A stretch of 31,059 nt of DNA from NCBI GenBank assembly GCA_020634555.1, contig JACKBK010000038.1, forward strand, positions 1-31,059. The letters are read 5' to 3'. Made by a program: the position numbers and the translations under genes. Position 1 is the stretch's first letter; each line of letters opens with the position of its first letter. Below are positions 5,745 through 13,589 of the stretch, one piece after another. A model generated the notes under the pieces. It saw nothing but the letters and a program-made list of their open reading frames with translations. It made no database searches and was not told the origin of the DNA. This DNA is from Caldilineae bacterium. Its GTDB lineage: Bacteria; Chloroflexota; Anaerolineae; JAAEKA01.

Positions 5745-6308
5745 ATGAACCCATTTCACTGGGCGTTTGACAAACTTTATCCTGCGATTCGCCTCACCTA
5801 TGAGAAGGGCATGGGCCATGCCTGGTTCAGCCAGATCGCGCCTGCGCCAGAGGCGGACGTTGCCGAGGGGCTGTGGCTGGGCGGCGCGCCGGACTACGAC
5901 CGCGACTACCAGTTCCTGCTGGACAACGGCATCAACGCGGTGGTCAACATCCGCGCCGAGCGGGAGGACGACACTGACTTCTACGGCAAACACGACATCA
6001 GCTACATCCAACTCAGGGCGCTGGATGTCACGGTGCCGTCGGCGGCGTTGATCGACCAGGGCGTGGACTGGATGGGCGAGCAGGTGGCGCAGGGACGCAC
6101 GGTGCTGGTCCACTGCGCCAAGGGCCGCGGCCGGTCGGCCACCATCCTGGCCGCGTATCTGATGAAGGTTCACGGCATGACCTTTGCCGAGGCGCAAGCG
6201 TTGATGTTGTCCCGGCGTTCGCTGGTCAAGCTGGAGCCGCGCCACCAGGCCGCGCTGGAAGCGTGGCTGGCTGCCAGCGGCCCGGCCGCGGCTGCCGTGC
6301 AACCGTAA
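5745..6308 (+). CDS. Dual-specificity / tyrosine phosphatase family protein
   Basis: The catalytic P-loop HCAKGRGRS is at residues 123-131, with nucleophile Cys124 and Arg130 (C-x5-R). Asp94 in RALDVTVPS is a candidate general acid. Upstream, LWLGGAPDYDRDYQFLLDNGINAVVNIR matches the N-terminal half of atypical dual-specificity phosphatases. Start 5745 follows GAGGAAGAG with good spacing; an in-frame start at 5670 lacks one. The substrate may be phosphoprotein or a phospho-sugar/lipid. No signal peptide is evident. The gene has the high-GC composition of the chromosome, so the island ends before it. Confidence 0.85.
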   Translation: MNPFHWAFDKLYPAIRLTYEKGMGHAWFSQIAPAPEADVAEGLWLGGAPDYDRDYQFLLDNGINAVVNIRAEREDDTDFYGKHDISYIQLRALDVTVPSAALIDQGVDWMGEQVAQGRTVLVHCAKGRGRSATILAAYLMKVHGMTFAEAQALMLSRRSLVKLEPRHQAALEAWLAASGPAAAAVQP

Positions 6309-6327
6309 GAACTGAAAACAGCCGACC

Positions 6328-6732
6328 ATGATCAATCAGCCACAATACGAAACATCGATTGCCAAGACGTTTGCCAGCGGCAGCAGCCTGGACTATCCGA
6401 GGAAGCCGCAGGATCGCATAGTCTTTCTGGGTGCGCTGAGCATCTTCCTCATGGCGCGCGAGTCGTACAGCGAGCCTGATCTGAACGAGGCTATCGCTGG
6501 CTGGCTGCGGTCGTTCGACGTTGCAACAGCCCTCGACCACGTGACACTGCGCCGCTACCTGGTGGACGCCGGCTACCTGCTGCGCGACGAGGCGGGTGTC
6601 CGCTACAGCATCGATCGCACTGCTTTGGCTGCTGATTTCGATACACCGGTGCTGACGCTGGACGCGCACGAGATTGTCCGGCAGGCGCGCATTGAGCGCG
6701 AGGCGCGCAAGCGAGCGTATGGAGTGCGATAG
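6328..6732 (+). CDS. DUF2087 domain protein
   Basis: A 134-residue protein. RKPQDRIVFLGALSIFL, then YSEPDLNEAI and DHVTLRRYLVDAGYLLRD match DUF2087, a small winged-helix-like domain often fused to or encoded with transcriptional regulators and acetyltransferases. The C-terminus is strongly basic (RQARIEREARKRAYGVR). It begins 19 nt after the phosphatase gene with no clear ribosome-binding site, so it may be in the same transcript. Function unknown; a role in nucleic-acid binding or regulation is inferred. Confidence 0.75.
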   Translation: MINQPQYETSIAKTFASGSSLDYPRKPQDRIVFLGALSIFLMARESYSEPDLNEAIAGWLRSFDVATALDHVTLRRYLVDAGYLLRDEAGVRYSIDRTALAADFDTPVLTLDAHEIVRQARIEREARKRAYGVR

Positions 6733-6812
6733 GTCAATCGAGCCTGTACACCGGTCGAGTTGTCCGGTCCACTGCTGACGTGGCGTTTTCCGACTAATAT
6801 TCGAGGCAACTC

Positions 6813-8372
6813 ATGAACTCTGCTCAAAAAAGCATCGCCGAGGGCATCCTCTTCACCGACCAGTATCAGCTCACCATGGCCCAGCTCTACTACAGGGCGG
6901 GCCTGCACGAGAAACCGGCGCAGTTCGACTACTTCTATCGTCGCAACCCCGACTACGGCGGGCATCAGGCGGGCTATGGCGTGTCGGCCGGGCTGGAGTG
7001 GCTGCTGGACTGGATGCAGCTGGCGCGGTTTCGCGACGAGGATCTGGTCTACCTGCGCGCACACCGCGATGGCAACGGCAATCCCATCTTTCACGACGAC
7101 TTTCTGGACTGGCTGAGCCGCTATGGCAACTTCGACGGCATCACGCTGCGCGCCGTGCCCGAGGGACGGGTGGTGCATCCCAACGTGCCGCTGGCCGTGG
7201 TTCAAGGACCGCTGGCCATGGCGCAGATCCTGGAAACGTCGCTGCTGAACCACCTCAACTACCAGACGTTGATCGCGACCAAGGCGGTGCGCATCCGCGA
7301 GGCCGGTCGCGGCCGGCCGATGCTGGAGTTTGGCCTGCGCCGCGGCCCGGAACGGGGCGTCAACGCCGGCGCGCGGGCGGCGCTGATCGGCGGCGCCGAT
7401 TTCTCCTCCAACGTCGGCATCTCCCACGTCCTGGGCTATCCCCCTAAAGGCACCCACGCCCACAGTATGATTCAGGCGTTCATGGCGCTGGGCGGCGGCG
7501 AACTGGGCGCGTTCCGGGCTTACGCTGACCTGTATCCCAACGACTGCCTGCTGCTGGTGGACACCATCGACACACTGGGCAGCGGTGTGCCCAACGCGAT
7601 CACGGTGTTCGAGGAACTGCGGCGCAAAGGGCACCAGCCGGCCGGCATCCGCCTCGATTCCGGCGACCTGGCGCACCTGTCGATCCTGGCGGCCAGGATG
7701 ATGGACGAGGCCGGCTTTACCGAGACCTCCATCGTCCTGTCCAACGAGCTGGACGAGCAGACGATCTGGCAGATTCTGACGCAGATCGAGGACGAGGCGT
7801 CGATGTATGGTGTGGATGCGGCCGCGGTGGTCGGGCGGCTGGTGTACGGTGTCGGCACGCGGCTGATTACCTCCGAGGGCCAGCCGGCGCTGGATGGAGT
7901 CTACAAGCTGGTGGCGATCCACGAGGACGGCCGCTGGGTGCCGGCCATGAAGATCTCCGAGTCGCCGGCCAAGACGTTGAACCCGGGCAACAAGCGCGCC
8001 TGGCGCATCTACGACCATCGCAACAAGGCCCAGGCCGACCTGCTGTGTCTGGAGGACGAGGACCCGCGGCAGATGGCGCAGATAACCCTGCATCATCCCA
8101 GCGAGAACCACAAGCACCGCACCCTGGATGCCGGCGAGATCTCGGCCATCGAGCCGCTGCTGGTGGACGTGTTGGTGGAAGGGCGCGAGGTGCTTGATCG
8201 GCCATCCATCGACGACATGCGCGCCTTGCGCCAGGCGGACGTAGCGCAGCTGGACGCGGGCGTAAAGCGCTTCGTCAACCCGCACATCTACCACGTCTCG
8301 CTCAGCGACAAGCTGTGGAACCTGAAGCAGGAGCTGATCCGGTCGGCGCGGGAGGACTCCCATCACCGGTGA
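6813..8372 (+). CDS. pncB: Nicotinate phosphoribosyltransferase
   Basis: Catalyses ATP-assisted formation of nicotinate mononucleotide from nicotinate and PRPP, the first step of the Preiss-Handler NAD salvage pathway, in the cytoplasm. Family motifs: LFTDQYQLTMAQLYY at the N-terminus, LEFGLRRG, then GTHAHSM with His215/His217 (the loop bearing the phosphorylated histidine), LLVDTIDT and RLDSGDL of the phosphate-binding core. The 519 residues agree with the longer bacterial class. It stands alone after an 80-bp gap. No other NAD genes are adjacent. Confidence 0.95.
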   Translation: MNSAQKSIAEGILFTDQYQLTMAQLYYRAGLHEKPAQFDYFYRRNPDYGGHQAGYGVSAGLEWLLDWMQLARFRDEDLVYLRAHRDGNGNPIFHDDFLDWLSRYGNFDGITLRAVPEGRVVHPNVPLAVVQGPLAMAQILETSLLNHLNYQTLIATKAVRIREAGRGRPMLEFGLRRGPERGVNAGARAALIGGADFSSNVGISHVLGYPPKGTHAHSMIQAFMALGGGELGAFRAYADLYPNDCLLLVDTIDTLGSGVPNAITVFEELRRKGHQPAGIRLDSGDLAHLSILAARMMDEAGFTETSIVLSNELDEQTIWQILTQIEDEASMYGVDAAAVVGRLVYGVGTRLITSEGQPALDGVYKLVAIHEDGRWVPAMKISESPAKTLNPGNKRAWRIYDHRNKAQADLLCLEDEDPRQMAQITLHHPSENHKHRTLDAGEISAIEPLLVDVLVEGREVLDRPSIDDMRALRQADVAQLDAGVKRFVNPHIYHVSLSDKLWNLKQELIRSAREDSHHR

Positions 8373-8462
8373 GGTCAGGGAATATGGATCGTCACTCCCG
8401 TAAATCCATACGCTTCGCTCTTGGGCGCAAGCAGGGCGAGAGTCTGGCGTTAGTGAAGATTG

Positions 8463-8486
8463 GATTCCCGCGGAGGCGGGAATGAC
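8463..8486. repeat. REP-like palindrome, copy 1
   Basis: GATTCCCGCGGAGGCGGGAA followed by TGAC is an imperfect palindrome in the gap before the DinB-like gene. A decayed left partner (GTCACTCCCG) lies about 70 bp upstream. The same unit occurs as inverted doublets at 9698, 17551 and 18584. Confidence 0.75.
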
Positions 8487-8518
8487 AGGTATGTGGTTTT
8501 GAGGAGAGGAGAACACCG

Positions 8519-9043
8519 ATGACCAACGTGCTTGAATCTATCAGCGCGATCCTTGCTACGACGCCGGAGCGGTGGCTGCGCCTGACGGAGACCGTTCCGG
8601 CCGATCTGCTCACCCGGCCGCCGGCGGAAGGAGAGTGGTCGGCGCTGGACTGCCTGCAGCACATGGTTGACACCGAGCGCTGGGTGTTTGCGGCGCGCGT
8701 GCAGTATCTGCTGGACGAGCAGGATTTCCCCGCGTTCGATCCTGACAGCGAGGGTACCAAACCTGAGATCGGCCAGAGCCCGGTTGACCTGGCAGCCGAG
8801 TTTGCCCGGCTGCGCAGTGAGGGCTTGCAGTTGTTGCAGACGGTGCAGGCGGCTGACCTGTCGAAGCAGGCCGTGCATCAGGAACTGGGCATCGTATCGC
8901 TGGCGGAGTTGATCAACGAGTGGGCCGCCCACGACTTAATGCACACCGTACAGGCCGAGCGCGCCTTGATGCAGCCGTTTATCACCGGCTGTGGCCCATG
9001 GCAGCCGTATTTTCGTGACCACGTGGCACAGGCTCCGCGATGA
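8519..9043 (+). CDS. DinB-like four-helix protein
   Basis: A 174-residue all-helical protein of the DinB/YfiT-like fold. WSALDCLQHMVDTERWVFA provides the first metal-ligand-type histidine after helix 2, and LAELINEWAAHDLMHTVQ the characteristic late H-x3-H pair. Bacterial members bind a divalent metal and some are thiol-dependent transferases, but most have no assigned substrate. GGAGAGGAG precedes the ATG. Its last codons overlap the next gene (ATGA at 9040-9043), so the two are translated together. Confidence 0.8.
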   Translation: MTNVLESISAILATTPERWLRLTETVPADLLTRPPAEGEWSALDCLQHMVDTERWVFAARVQYLLDEQDFPAFDPDSEGTKPEIGQSPVDLAAEFARLRSEGLQLLQTVQAADLSKQAVHQELGIVSLAELINEWAAHDLMHTVQAERALMQPFITGCGPWQPYFRDHVAQAPR

Positions 9044-9645
9044 GTGATCAGGTCAACGCGGTCGAGCCTGTCTTCTTTGCCACGCCGGACGAGTTCCGCG
9101 GTTGGTTGAAGGATAACCACGCGGCTGTGAGCGAGCTATGGGTCGGCTTCTACAAGAAGGGATCGGGCTTGCCCAGCATCACTTGGCCGCAGTCGGTGGA
9201 CGAGGCGCTGTGCTTCGGCTGGATCGATGGCCTGCGCAAAGGCATCGACGAGATCAGCTACAAGATCCGTTTCACGCCGCGCAGGCCGACCAGCAACTGG
9301 AGCACGGTGAACATCGAGCGGGTAGCGGTGTTGACGGAGGAGGGGCGAATGCGCCCGGCAGGGCTGGAGGCGTTCTCCCGGCGCAGCGAGGAAAGATCGC
9401 GTATCTACTCCTATGAGCGGGAACACGCGGCGCTGACCGAGGAAGAAGAGGACCAACTGCGCGCCACCCCGGCAGCCTGGGAGTTCTTTCAGGCGCAGCC
9501 GCCGAGTTATCGGAAAGCCGCGACGCGCTGGATCGTCAGCGCCAAGAAAGAAACCACGCGGCAATCCCGCCTCGCCCGACTGGTCGAAGACTCGGCCAGC
9601 GGCCGCACGGTTCCGCCATTGACACGCCCGGGAAAGAAATCGTAG
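9040..9645 (+). CDS. YdeI/OmpD-associated family protein
   Basis: A 201-residue protein with the YdeI pattern: PVFFATPDEFRGWLKDNH, ELWVGFYKKGSGLPSITWPQSVDEALCFGWIDG and FTPRRPTSNWS, then a C-terminal AAWEFFQAQPPSYRKAATRWIVSAKKETTR block. Family members are annotated as bacteriocin-protection proteins, but no biochemical function is settled. It overlaps the DinB-like gene by 4 nt. Confidence 0.85.
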   Translation: MSDQVNAVEPVFFATPDEFRGWLKDNHAAVSELWVGFYKKGSGLPSITWPQSVDEALCFGWIDGLRKGIDEISYKIRFTPRRPTSNWSTVNIERVAVLTEEGRMRPAGLEAFSRRSEERSRIYSYEREHAALTEEEEDQLRATPAAWEFFQAQPPSYRKAATRWIVSAKKETTRQSRLARLVEDSASGRTVPPLTRPGKKS

Positions 9646-9697
9646 GCTGGCTGTGGGGTGCCGGCAGTAGGCGCTGGTGGCCGGTACGCATTCCGTC

Positions 9698-9761
9698 CGT
9701 CATTCCCGCGGAAGCGGAATCCGGGACAGTGAAGAGTAGATTCCCGCCTGCGCGGGAATGA
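9698..9761. repeat. REP-like inverted doublet, copy 2
   Basis: CGTCATTCCCGCGGAAGCGG and, in inverted orientation, TTCCCGCCTGCGCGGGAATG flank about 25 bp. The left palindrome is partly decayed. It sits between the convergent ends of the YdeI-like gene and herA, where it could also act as a transcription barrier. Confidence 0.75.
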
Positions 9762-9777
9762 ACAATCCCCCTTTGTT

Positions 9778-11556
9778 TCAGTCGAACCCTTCGAAGTCGG
9801 CGCTGCCGCGCATCCGCTCGACGTTGCTGGCCAGCCGCTGCGGCAGGTCTTCCTCGTCGCGGAACCCCATCGCCTTGTAGAACTCCAGGTCGTAGGCGCG
9901 CGTCTGCACCACTACCGGCATCGGCACGGCGTGGCCCATGATCAACGCCTGTTGTCGAGTATCCAGCCGCGCCAGCACCTCCTTCAGCCCATCGGACCCG
10001 CTGACGCCCATCAACACAGCGCGGATATCGCTTTCCTCGTCCAGCAGGGCGGTGACGCGCGTGCCGATCTGGCTCATGACTTCGGGGTCGATCTTGCTGG
10101 GCCGCTGATCGACGATGAACAAGGTGACGTTGTACTTCCGCAGCTCGCGGGCGATGGTGCCGAAGATGGTGTTGCCGGCGATCTGCGGGTCGAGAAACTT
10201 GTGCGCCTCCTCGATGGTGATCACCAACGGCGTGGGTTCCTCGGCCTGGTTGCCAAAAGCACGCTCCTTTTTCTCGACGTACTTCTGGTGCAGCCGGCGG
10301 GTCAGGAAGTTGGCGACGAAGATGTAGGCGTCCAGCATGTTGCCGTAGCGGCCAAACTCCAGCACGACGCTGGTGCCGGCGTCCAGGTAGCGGAACAACC
10401 TGTCCACGGCGTCATCGGGAGCCTTGGGCTTGAGAAAGCCGTAGCGTTCGAAGCGCAGCAGGCGGCGCCGCAGCGCCGCCAGCGTCTGGAACGGCTGCTG
10501 GATGTCGTCGGCCAGCGCCTTCAAGCCGTTGGCAGTTCCACCAGACTCATCGTCAGGGTCGCCCCAACTGTCGATCCAATCGTCGTTCAGGAAATTCGCT
10601 AGCCAGGTGCGCCCAAGTCGTCGGTGCAGTGCGTAGATCGCGCCGATCTGCGCATCGCTGAGATTGAGAATGTCCTTCAACATCTCCAGGTCGTCCGGCT
10701 CGATCTGGTCGTAGCCGATGGTGACCGTGAAGTCAGGGTTGGAGCCGCGCCGCCGGCTGGACTCGTCGTCCAGCGTAAAGATGCTCACCCGGCCATCGGG
10801 GAAAACCTGCTTCAGCCCCTTGACGCGCTTGGTGACGCCCTCGCTGCTGCCTTCCCAGCCGTACTCGTTGTGCATGTCGAAGATCAGATTGACCGCGACC
10901 CTTTCCTTGATGATACCGGCCAGCAACAGCCGGCTGAGGAAGGTCTTGCCGGTGCCGCTCTTGCCGAAGACGCCCGACGACCGCTCGACGAACCGTTTCA
11001 GGTCGAGGGTGATCTTGACGTCTTCCATGTCCAGCGGGTTGCCGACGTGGAAGAAGTGCGTATCGCGCGCCTTGTCGTAGCCCTCCTCGCCGAAGACCTC
11101 GTTGACTTCCTCCTGGCTGGCCTGGCGCACCTCGCTGAAGTGCGCGGGGATGGTCTTGACCGGCCGCGGCTCGCCGTCTTCCAGCGCGAGCATGGGCGTC
11201 AGGTGGACGATGCCAAAGGTGCTGGTGCCGACGTGAACCTCGCGCAGAAACGGGTCGCTGAGGTCGGGCGGGCTGAGCAGCAGGTCATCGCTGGCCGTAC
11301 CGAGAAGCACATCGGTGATCATGCTGAAGAAGCGTTTCTGCTGGCCGCGGATCACCGCGTAGCTGCCGACCGCCAACTCTTCGGTGCTGACTCGCCGGTC
11401 TAACCGCACCTCCAACCCGCGCGACAGCGAGCCGGAAATTACCATGCCCAGGCGTTGGGTAGCCGGCAGCGGCGCGAGGCCCTTTTCCGCGCTGGCGCTG
11501 GGCAACGCATCGAAGTCGGCGTCGAAGTCGGAAGCTGCGTTCAGGTCGTTGTTCAC
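9778..11556 (-). CDS. herA: HerA-type hexameric ATPase / DNA translocase
   Basis: HerA forms hexameric rings that translocate DNA and drives the NurA nuclease in DNA end resection. The 592 residues contain an N-terminal HAS-barrel region (about 35-120), Walker A GKSGTGKT at 198-205, an RFV-ERSSGVFG lead-in, Walker B LVITIEEAH at 444-452 and a downstream SQIGTRVTALL segment with the expected arginine-finger region. GTG 11556 follows AAGGAGGG with 5-nt spacing and lies 12 nt after the preceding gene. It is the last gene of a nurA/HAS-barrel/herA operon. Being paired with NurA points to repair rather than to the HerA-Sir2 or HerA-DUF4297 defence pairs. Confidence 0.88.
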   Translation of the reverse strand: MNNDLNAASDFDADFDALPSASAEKGLAPLPATQRLGMVISGSLSRGLEVRLDRRVSTEELAVGSYAVIRGQQKRFFSMITDVLLGTASDDLLLSPPDLSDPFLREVHVGTSTFGIVHLTPMLALEDGEPRPVKTIPAHFSEVRQASQEEVNEVFGEEGYDKARDTHFFHVGNPLDMEDVKITLDLKRFVERSSGVFGKSGTGKTFLSRLLLAGIIKERVAVNLIFDMHNEYGWEGSSEGVTKRVKGLKQVFPDGRVSIFTLDDESSRRRGSNPDFTVTIGYDQIEPDDLEMLKDILNLSDAQIGAIYALHRRLGRTWLANFLNDDWIDSWGDPDDESGGTANGLKALADDIQQPFQTLAALRRRLLRFERYGFLKPKAPDDAVDRLFRYLDAGTSVVLEFGRYGNMLDAYIFVANFLTRRLHQKYVEKKERAFGNQAEEPTPLVITIEEAHKFLDPQIAGNTIFGTIARELRKYNVTLFIVDQRPSKIDPEVMSQIGTRVTALLDEESDIRAVLMGVSGSDGLKEVLARLDTRQQALIMGHAVPMPVVVQTRAYDLEFYKAMGFRDEEDLPQRLASNVERMRGSADFEGFD

Positions 11557-11568
11557 GGTGTCCCTCCT

Positions 11569-12171
11569 TTAACGCATCCGCTGCAGGATGCCGTCCAGCC
11601 GCATCGGATCGCGGCTCAGCAGACGGGCCAGTTCCTGGCCGGCGCGCACCAGGTAGGCGTTCTCAAGGTCGGTGCTGCCCTGCACGGCGGCGATTCGACT
11701 CAACGCAGCGGGAAGCAGATCGTCGCCCGGCGCATCGGTGGCGTTAAGAACGGTGCGGACAAAGGCTAACTTCTCGCCGAACTGGCGCACCTCGCTATCG
11801 GAACACACACTCACCCAACTCAGCGTCGCCGGCGGCTGCGGCGGGAGCACGTAGAACACACGGCCGTCGCTGCTCCGTCCGCCAACCACTAGCACGGCTA
11901 CCTCCACAGGAACCTGGCGGCGCTGGCGCTGATCCTGCACGTACTCTTCGCTCAGGTCGCCTGCGGCGATCAACTGGCGCACGAACGGGTCGTCGTCCAC
12001 GCGCACGTCATGGATCAGGCCGTAAACCGACGATCCGTCGGCGCGTTCGGCTTGCACCAGTGAGCCAAACACAGGGATATCTGCTTCCAGCGTGCGGCAT
12101 CCCACCGTAAGGCTGGTGGTGCTGGATCGTAACACGCGTCCCAGCAGGCGTTCCTTGGTTACAGTTTCCAT
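11569..12171 (-). CDS. Hypothetical HAS-barrel-like protein of the nurA-herA operon
   Basis: A 200-residue protein. The N-terminal 70 residues (KERLLGRVLRSSTTSLTVGC, then EADIPVFGSLVQAERADG and VYGLIHDV) look like a beta barrel of the HAS type found at the start of HerA; the rest, with QVPVEVAVLVVGG and a helical C-terminus, is unassigned. ATG 12171 is preferred over GTG 12189: it follows GGAAGG and leaves a 7-nt gap after nurA. HerA in this operon already has its own barrel region, so this gene may be a separate adaptor. Assignment rests on sequence pattern and context. Confidence 0.6.
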   Translation of the reverse strand: METVTKERLLGRVLRSSTTSLTVGCRTLEADIPVFGSLVQAERADGSSVYGLIHDVRVDDDPFVRQLIAAGDLSEEYVQDQRQRRQVPVEVAVLVVGGRSSDGRVFYVLPPQPPATLSWVSVCSDSEVRQFGEKLAFVRTVLNATDAPGDDLLPAALSRIAAVQGSTDLENAYLVRAGQELARLLSRDPMRLDGILQRMR

Positions 12172-12178
12172 TCTGGTT

Positions 12179-13375
12179 CTACCTTCCACCTACCGACCGT
12201 TTTGTGGTCGCTTTCGACGACTCCTCGACCTGCATCTCCCAACGCATCATGCTGGTGCGCAGCATTTGCTCCAGCGAGTCCTTTTCTTGTCTTGTCACCA
12301 GCGCTAACTCGTGCGCCCGCGTCAGAAGATACGGGTAGCGCAACAAGCGGCAGTCGGACCACACGGCTGCCAGTGCAGCCTCCAGCCGGTCTGGAGTGGC
12401 TGCGATCCACTGTGGCGTCTCGATCCTTACGACGCACGACTGCTTCTCCTCTGGCTCCGTGGCTACATTCATGTAGCAGAAGTAGATCCGCTGCCCCTGG
12501 CTGCGGAAGTTCTCGTTGATCTCGGACGTAGCGGCGAAGAGCGTCGTGCGCTGGCCGGGCAGCAGATCGCGAAACAGGCCGGCATCGCTCAGCCCTTTGA
12601 ACGACCCCTCGCGCAGCCTTTCCTTGGTAATGGCTTCCTGGGGCAGGCCGGCCAGATGCAGCAGCCGCAAGACATTGGCGCTGCGTGGCCGATCCACGTA
12701 GCCCACCGGCACGGCATAGCTGGCCCGCATGTCAGCCAGGGGCGCTGTGAACTGCTTGACCCGACGCGACTGCTCCGGGTCGGTGAGGCGTTGCGGCATC
12801 CATGGCAGAAGCGGCCCGTCGGCCAGCGCCACGACCATGCGTTCCATGTCGCCGCCCAACTCCGTTCGTTCCCGGCGCGCCAGCTCTGCCAGCGCCTCGA
12901 CCTCACGCAGATCGCGCTTCAGGTTCACTTCGTCAGCGTCGACACGATCCTGATCTTGCTCTTCCAGCGGATCGTCCTCGGCCATACGCAGGATCGGTGC
13001 GGTAGCTACCACCGGCGCATCACCACTACCCTGACGCAGCACGATGGTGCCGACGTTGGTCACATAGTAGAGCGCTATGGCGTGGGTGTCAGGATAGATC
13101 TGCGATCCGTCGCTGGCCACCAGAGTCGCCGGCCGGCTTTGATCGGGGACCTGGAAACGTGCGTTCAGGCGATCGTCCAAAGGATCCGCGCCGCGCCAGC
13201 TCTCATCGACGCGCTGGGCAAGCTCGATCTTCTCGCGTAGTTCATCGGTGACTTGATCGTGCTGCTCCAATAGCTCGCGGGCATCGACGATGCCTTTGCG
13301 CTGCCGGGCGCGCTGATCCGCCAATGCTTCCGCCATCCCATCTACTTGCCGGGTCAGTTTGTTTAGCTCCAGCAT
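12179..13375 (-). CDS. nurA: NurA-domain DNA end-processing nuclease
   Basis: NurA is a 5'-3' nuclease that works inside the HerA ring during double-strand break resection. The 398-residue protein has an N-terminal coiled region (about 1-60), then TLVASDGSQIYPD at 84-96 with the conserved Asp89-Gly-Ser (first metal-binding motif), a middle helical segment, a YVDRPRS motif and a C-terminal RIETPQWIA strand. ATG 13375 is chosen because GAGAGG lies 6 nt upstream and a TATAAT promoter precedes it; a longer frame to 13447 would run across that promoter. First gene of the operon with the HAS-barrel gene and herA. Confidence 0.85.
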   Translation of the reverse strand: MLELNKLTRQVDGMAEALADQRARQRKGIVDARELLEQHDQVTDELREKIELAQRVDESWRGADPLDDRLNARFQVPDQSRPATLVASDGSQIYPDTHAIALYYVTNVGTIVLRQGSGDAPVVATAPILRMAEDDPLEEQDQDRVDADEVNLKRDLREVEALAELARRERTELGGDMERMVVALADGPLLPWMPQRLTDPEQSRRVKQFTAPLADMRASYAVPVGYVDRPRSANVLRLLHLAGLPQEAITKERLREGSFKGLSDAGLFRDLLPGQRTTLFAATSEINENFRSQGQRIYFCYMNVATEPEEKQSCVVRIETPQWIAATPDRLEAALAAVWSDCRLLRYPYLLTRAHELALVTRQEKDSLEQMLRTSMMRWEMQVEESSKATTKRSVGGR

Positions 13376-13405
13376 GGAGTGCCTCTCGAACAAATATTCG
13401 GGCGC

Positions 13406-13434
13406 ATTATACAGCAAGGCCGAAACGAGGCCAA
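13406..13434 (-). promoter_or_regulatory. Promoter of the nurA-herA operon
   Basis: On the minus strand, TTGGCC (13434-13429) and a perfect TATAAT (13411-13406) are 17 bp apart. Transcription would begin near 13399, giving a leader of about 25 nt with GAGAGG before ATG 13375. It is divergent from the promoter at 13469. Confidence 0.75.
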
Positions 13435-13468
13435 ACAACGCTTTCACTTAGGATTGCGAAAAACACGG

Positions 13469-13497
13469 TTGACAAAACGCGCGGGCTAGCGTACAAT
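13469..13497 (+). promoter_or_regulatory. Near-consensus sigma70-type promoter of the PP2C-like gene
   Basis: A perfect TTGACA (13469-13474) and TACAAT (13492-13497) are separated by 17 bp. The two divergent -35 boxes here are only 34 bp apart, so the promoters could influence each other. The leader to ATG 13590 is about 85 nt. Confidence 0.8.
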
Positions 13498-13589
13498 CGT
13501 CGAAAGTCTGTCTCACAGGCTTGTTTCTGTGCCTCTGCCGCGTTCATCGGGCGTCCGGCAAATGGTCTGTCCCGGGAAAGGGGCCTGTC

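Noticed and set aside
6733..6812. Riboswitch or NAD-responsive element before pncB
   Set aside because: The gap is only 80 bp, with no strong stem set or conserved motif that I recognise.
6603..8516. Long open frame on the minus strand opposite pncB
   Set aside because: It mirrors the codons of a clear pncB gene in high-GC DNA, and its protein is a low-complexity mix rich in His, Gln, Arg and Val with no family motif.
9778..11556. HerA as part of a HerA-Sir2 or HerA-DUF4297 phage defence pair
   Set aside because: The operon partner is NurA, and no Sir2 or DUF4297 gene is adjacent; the arrangement fits DNA repair.
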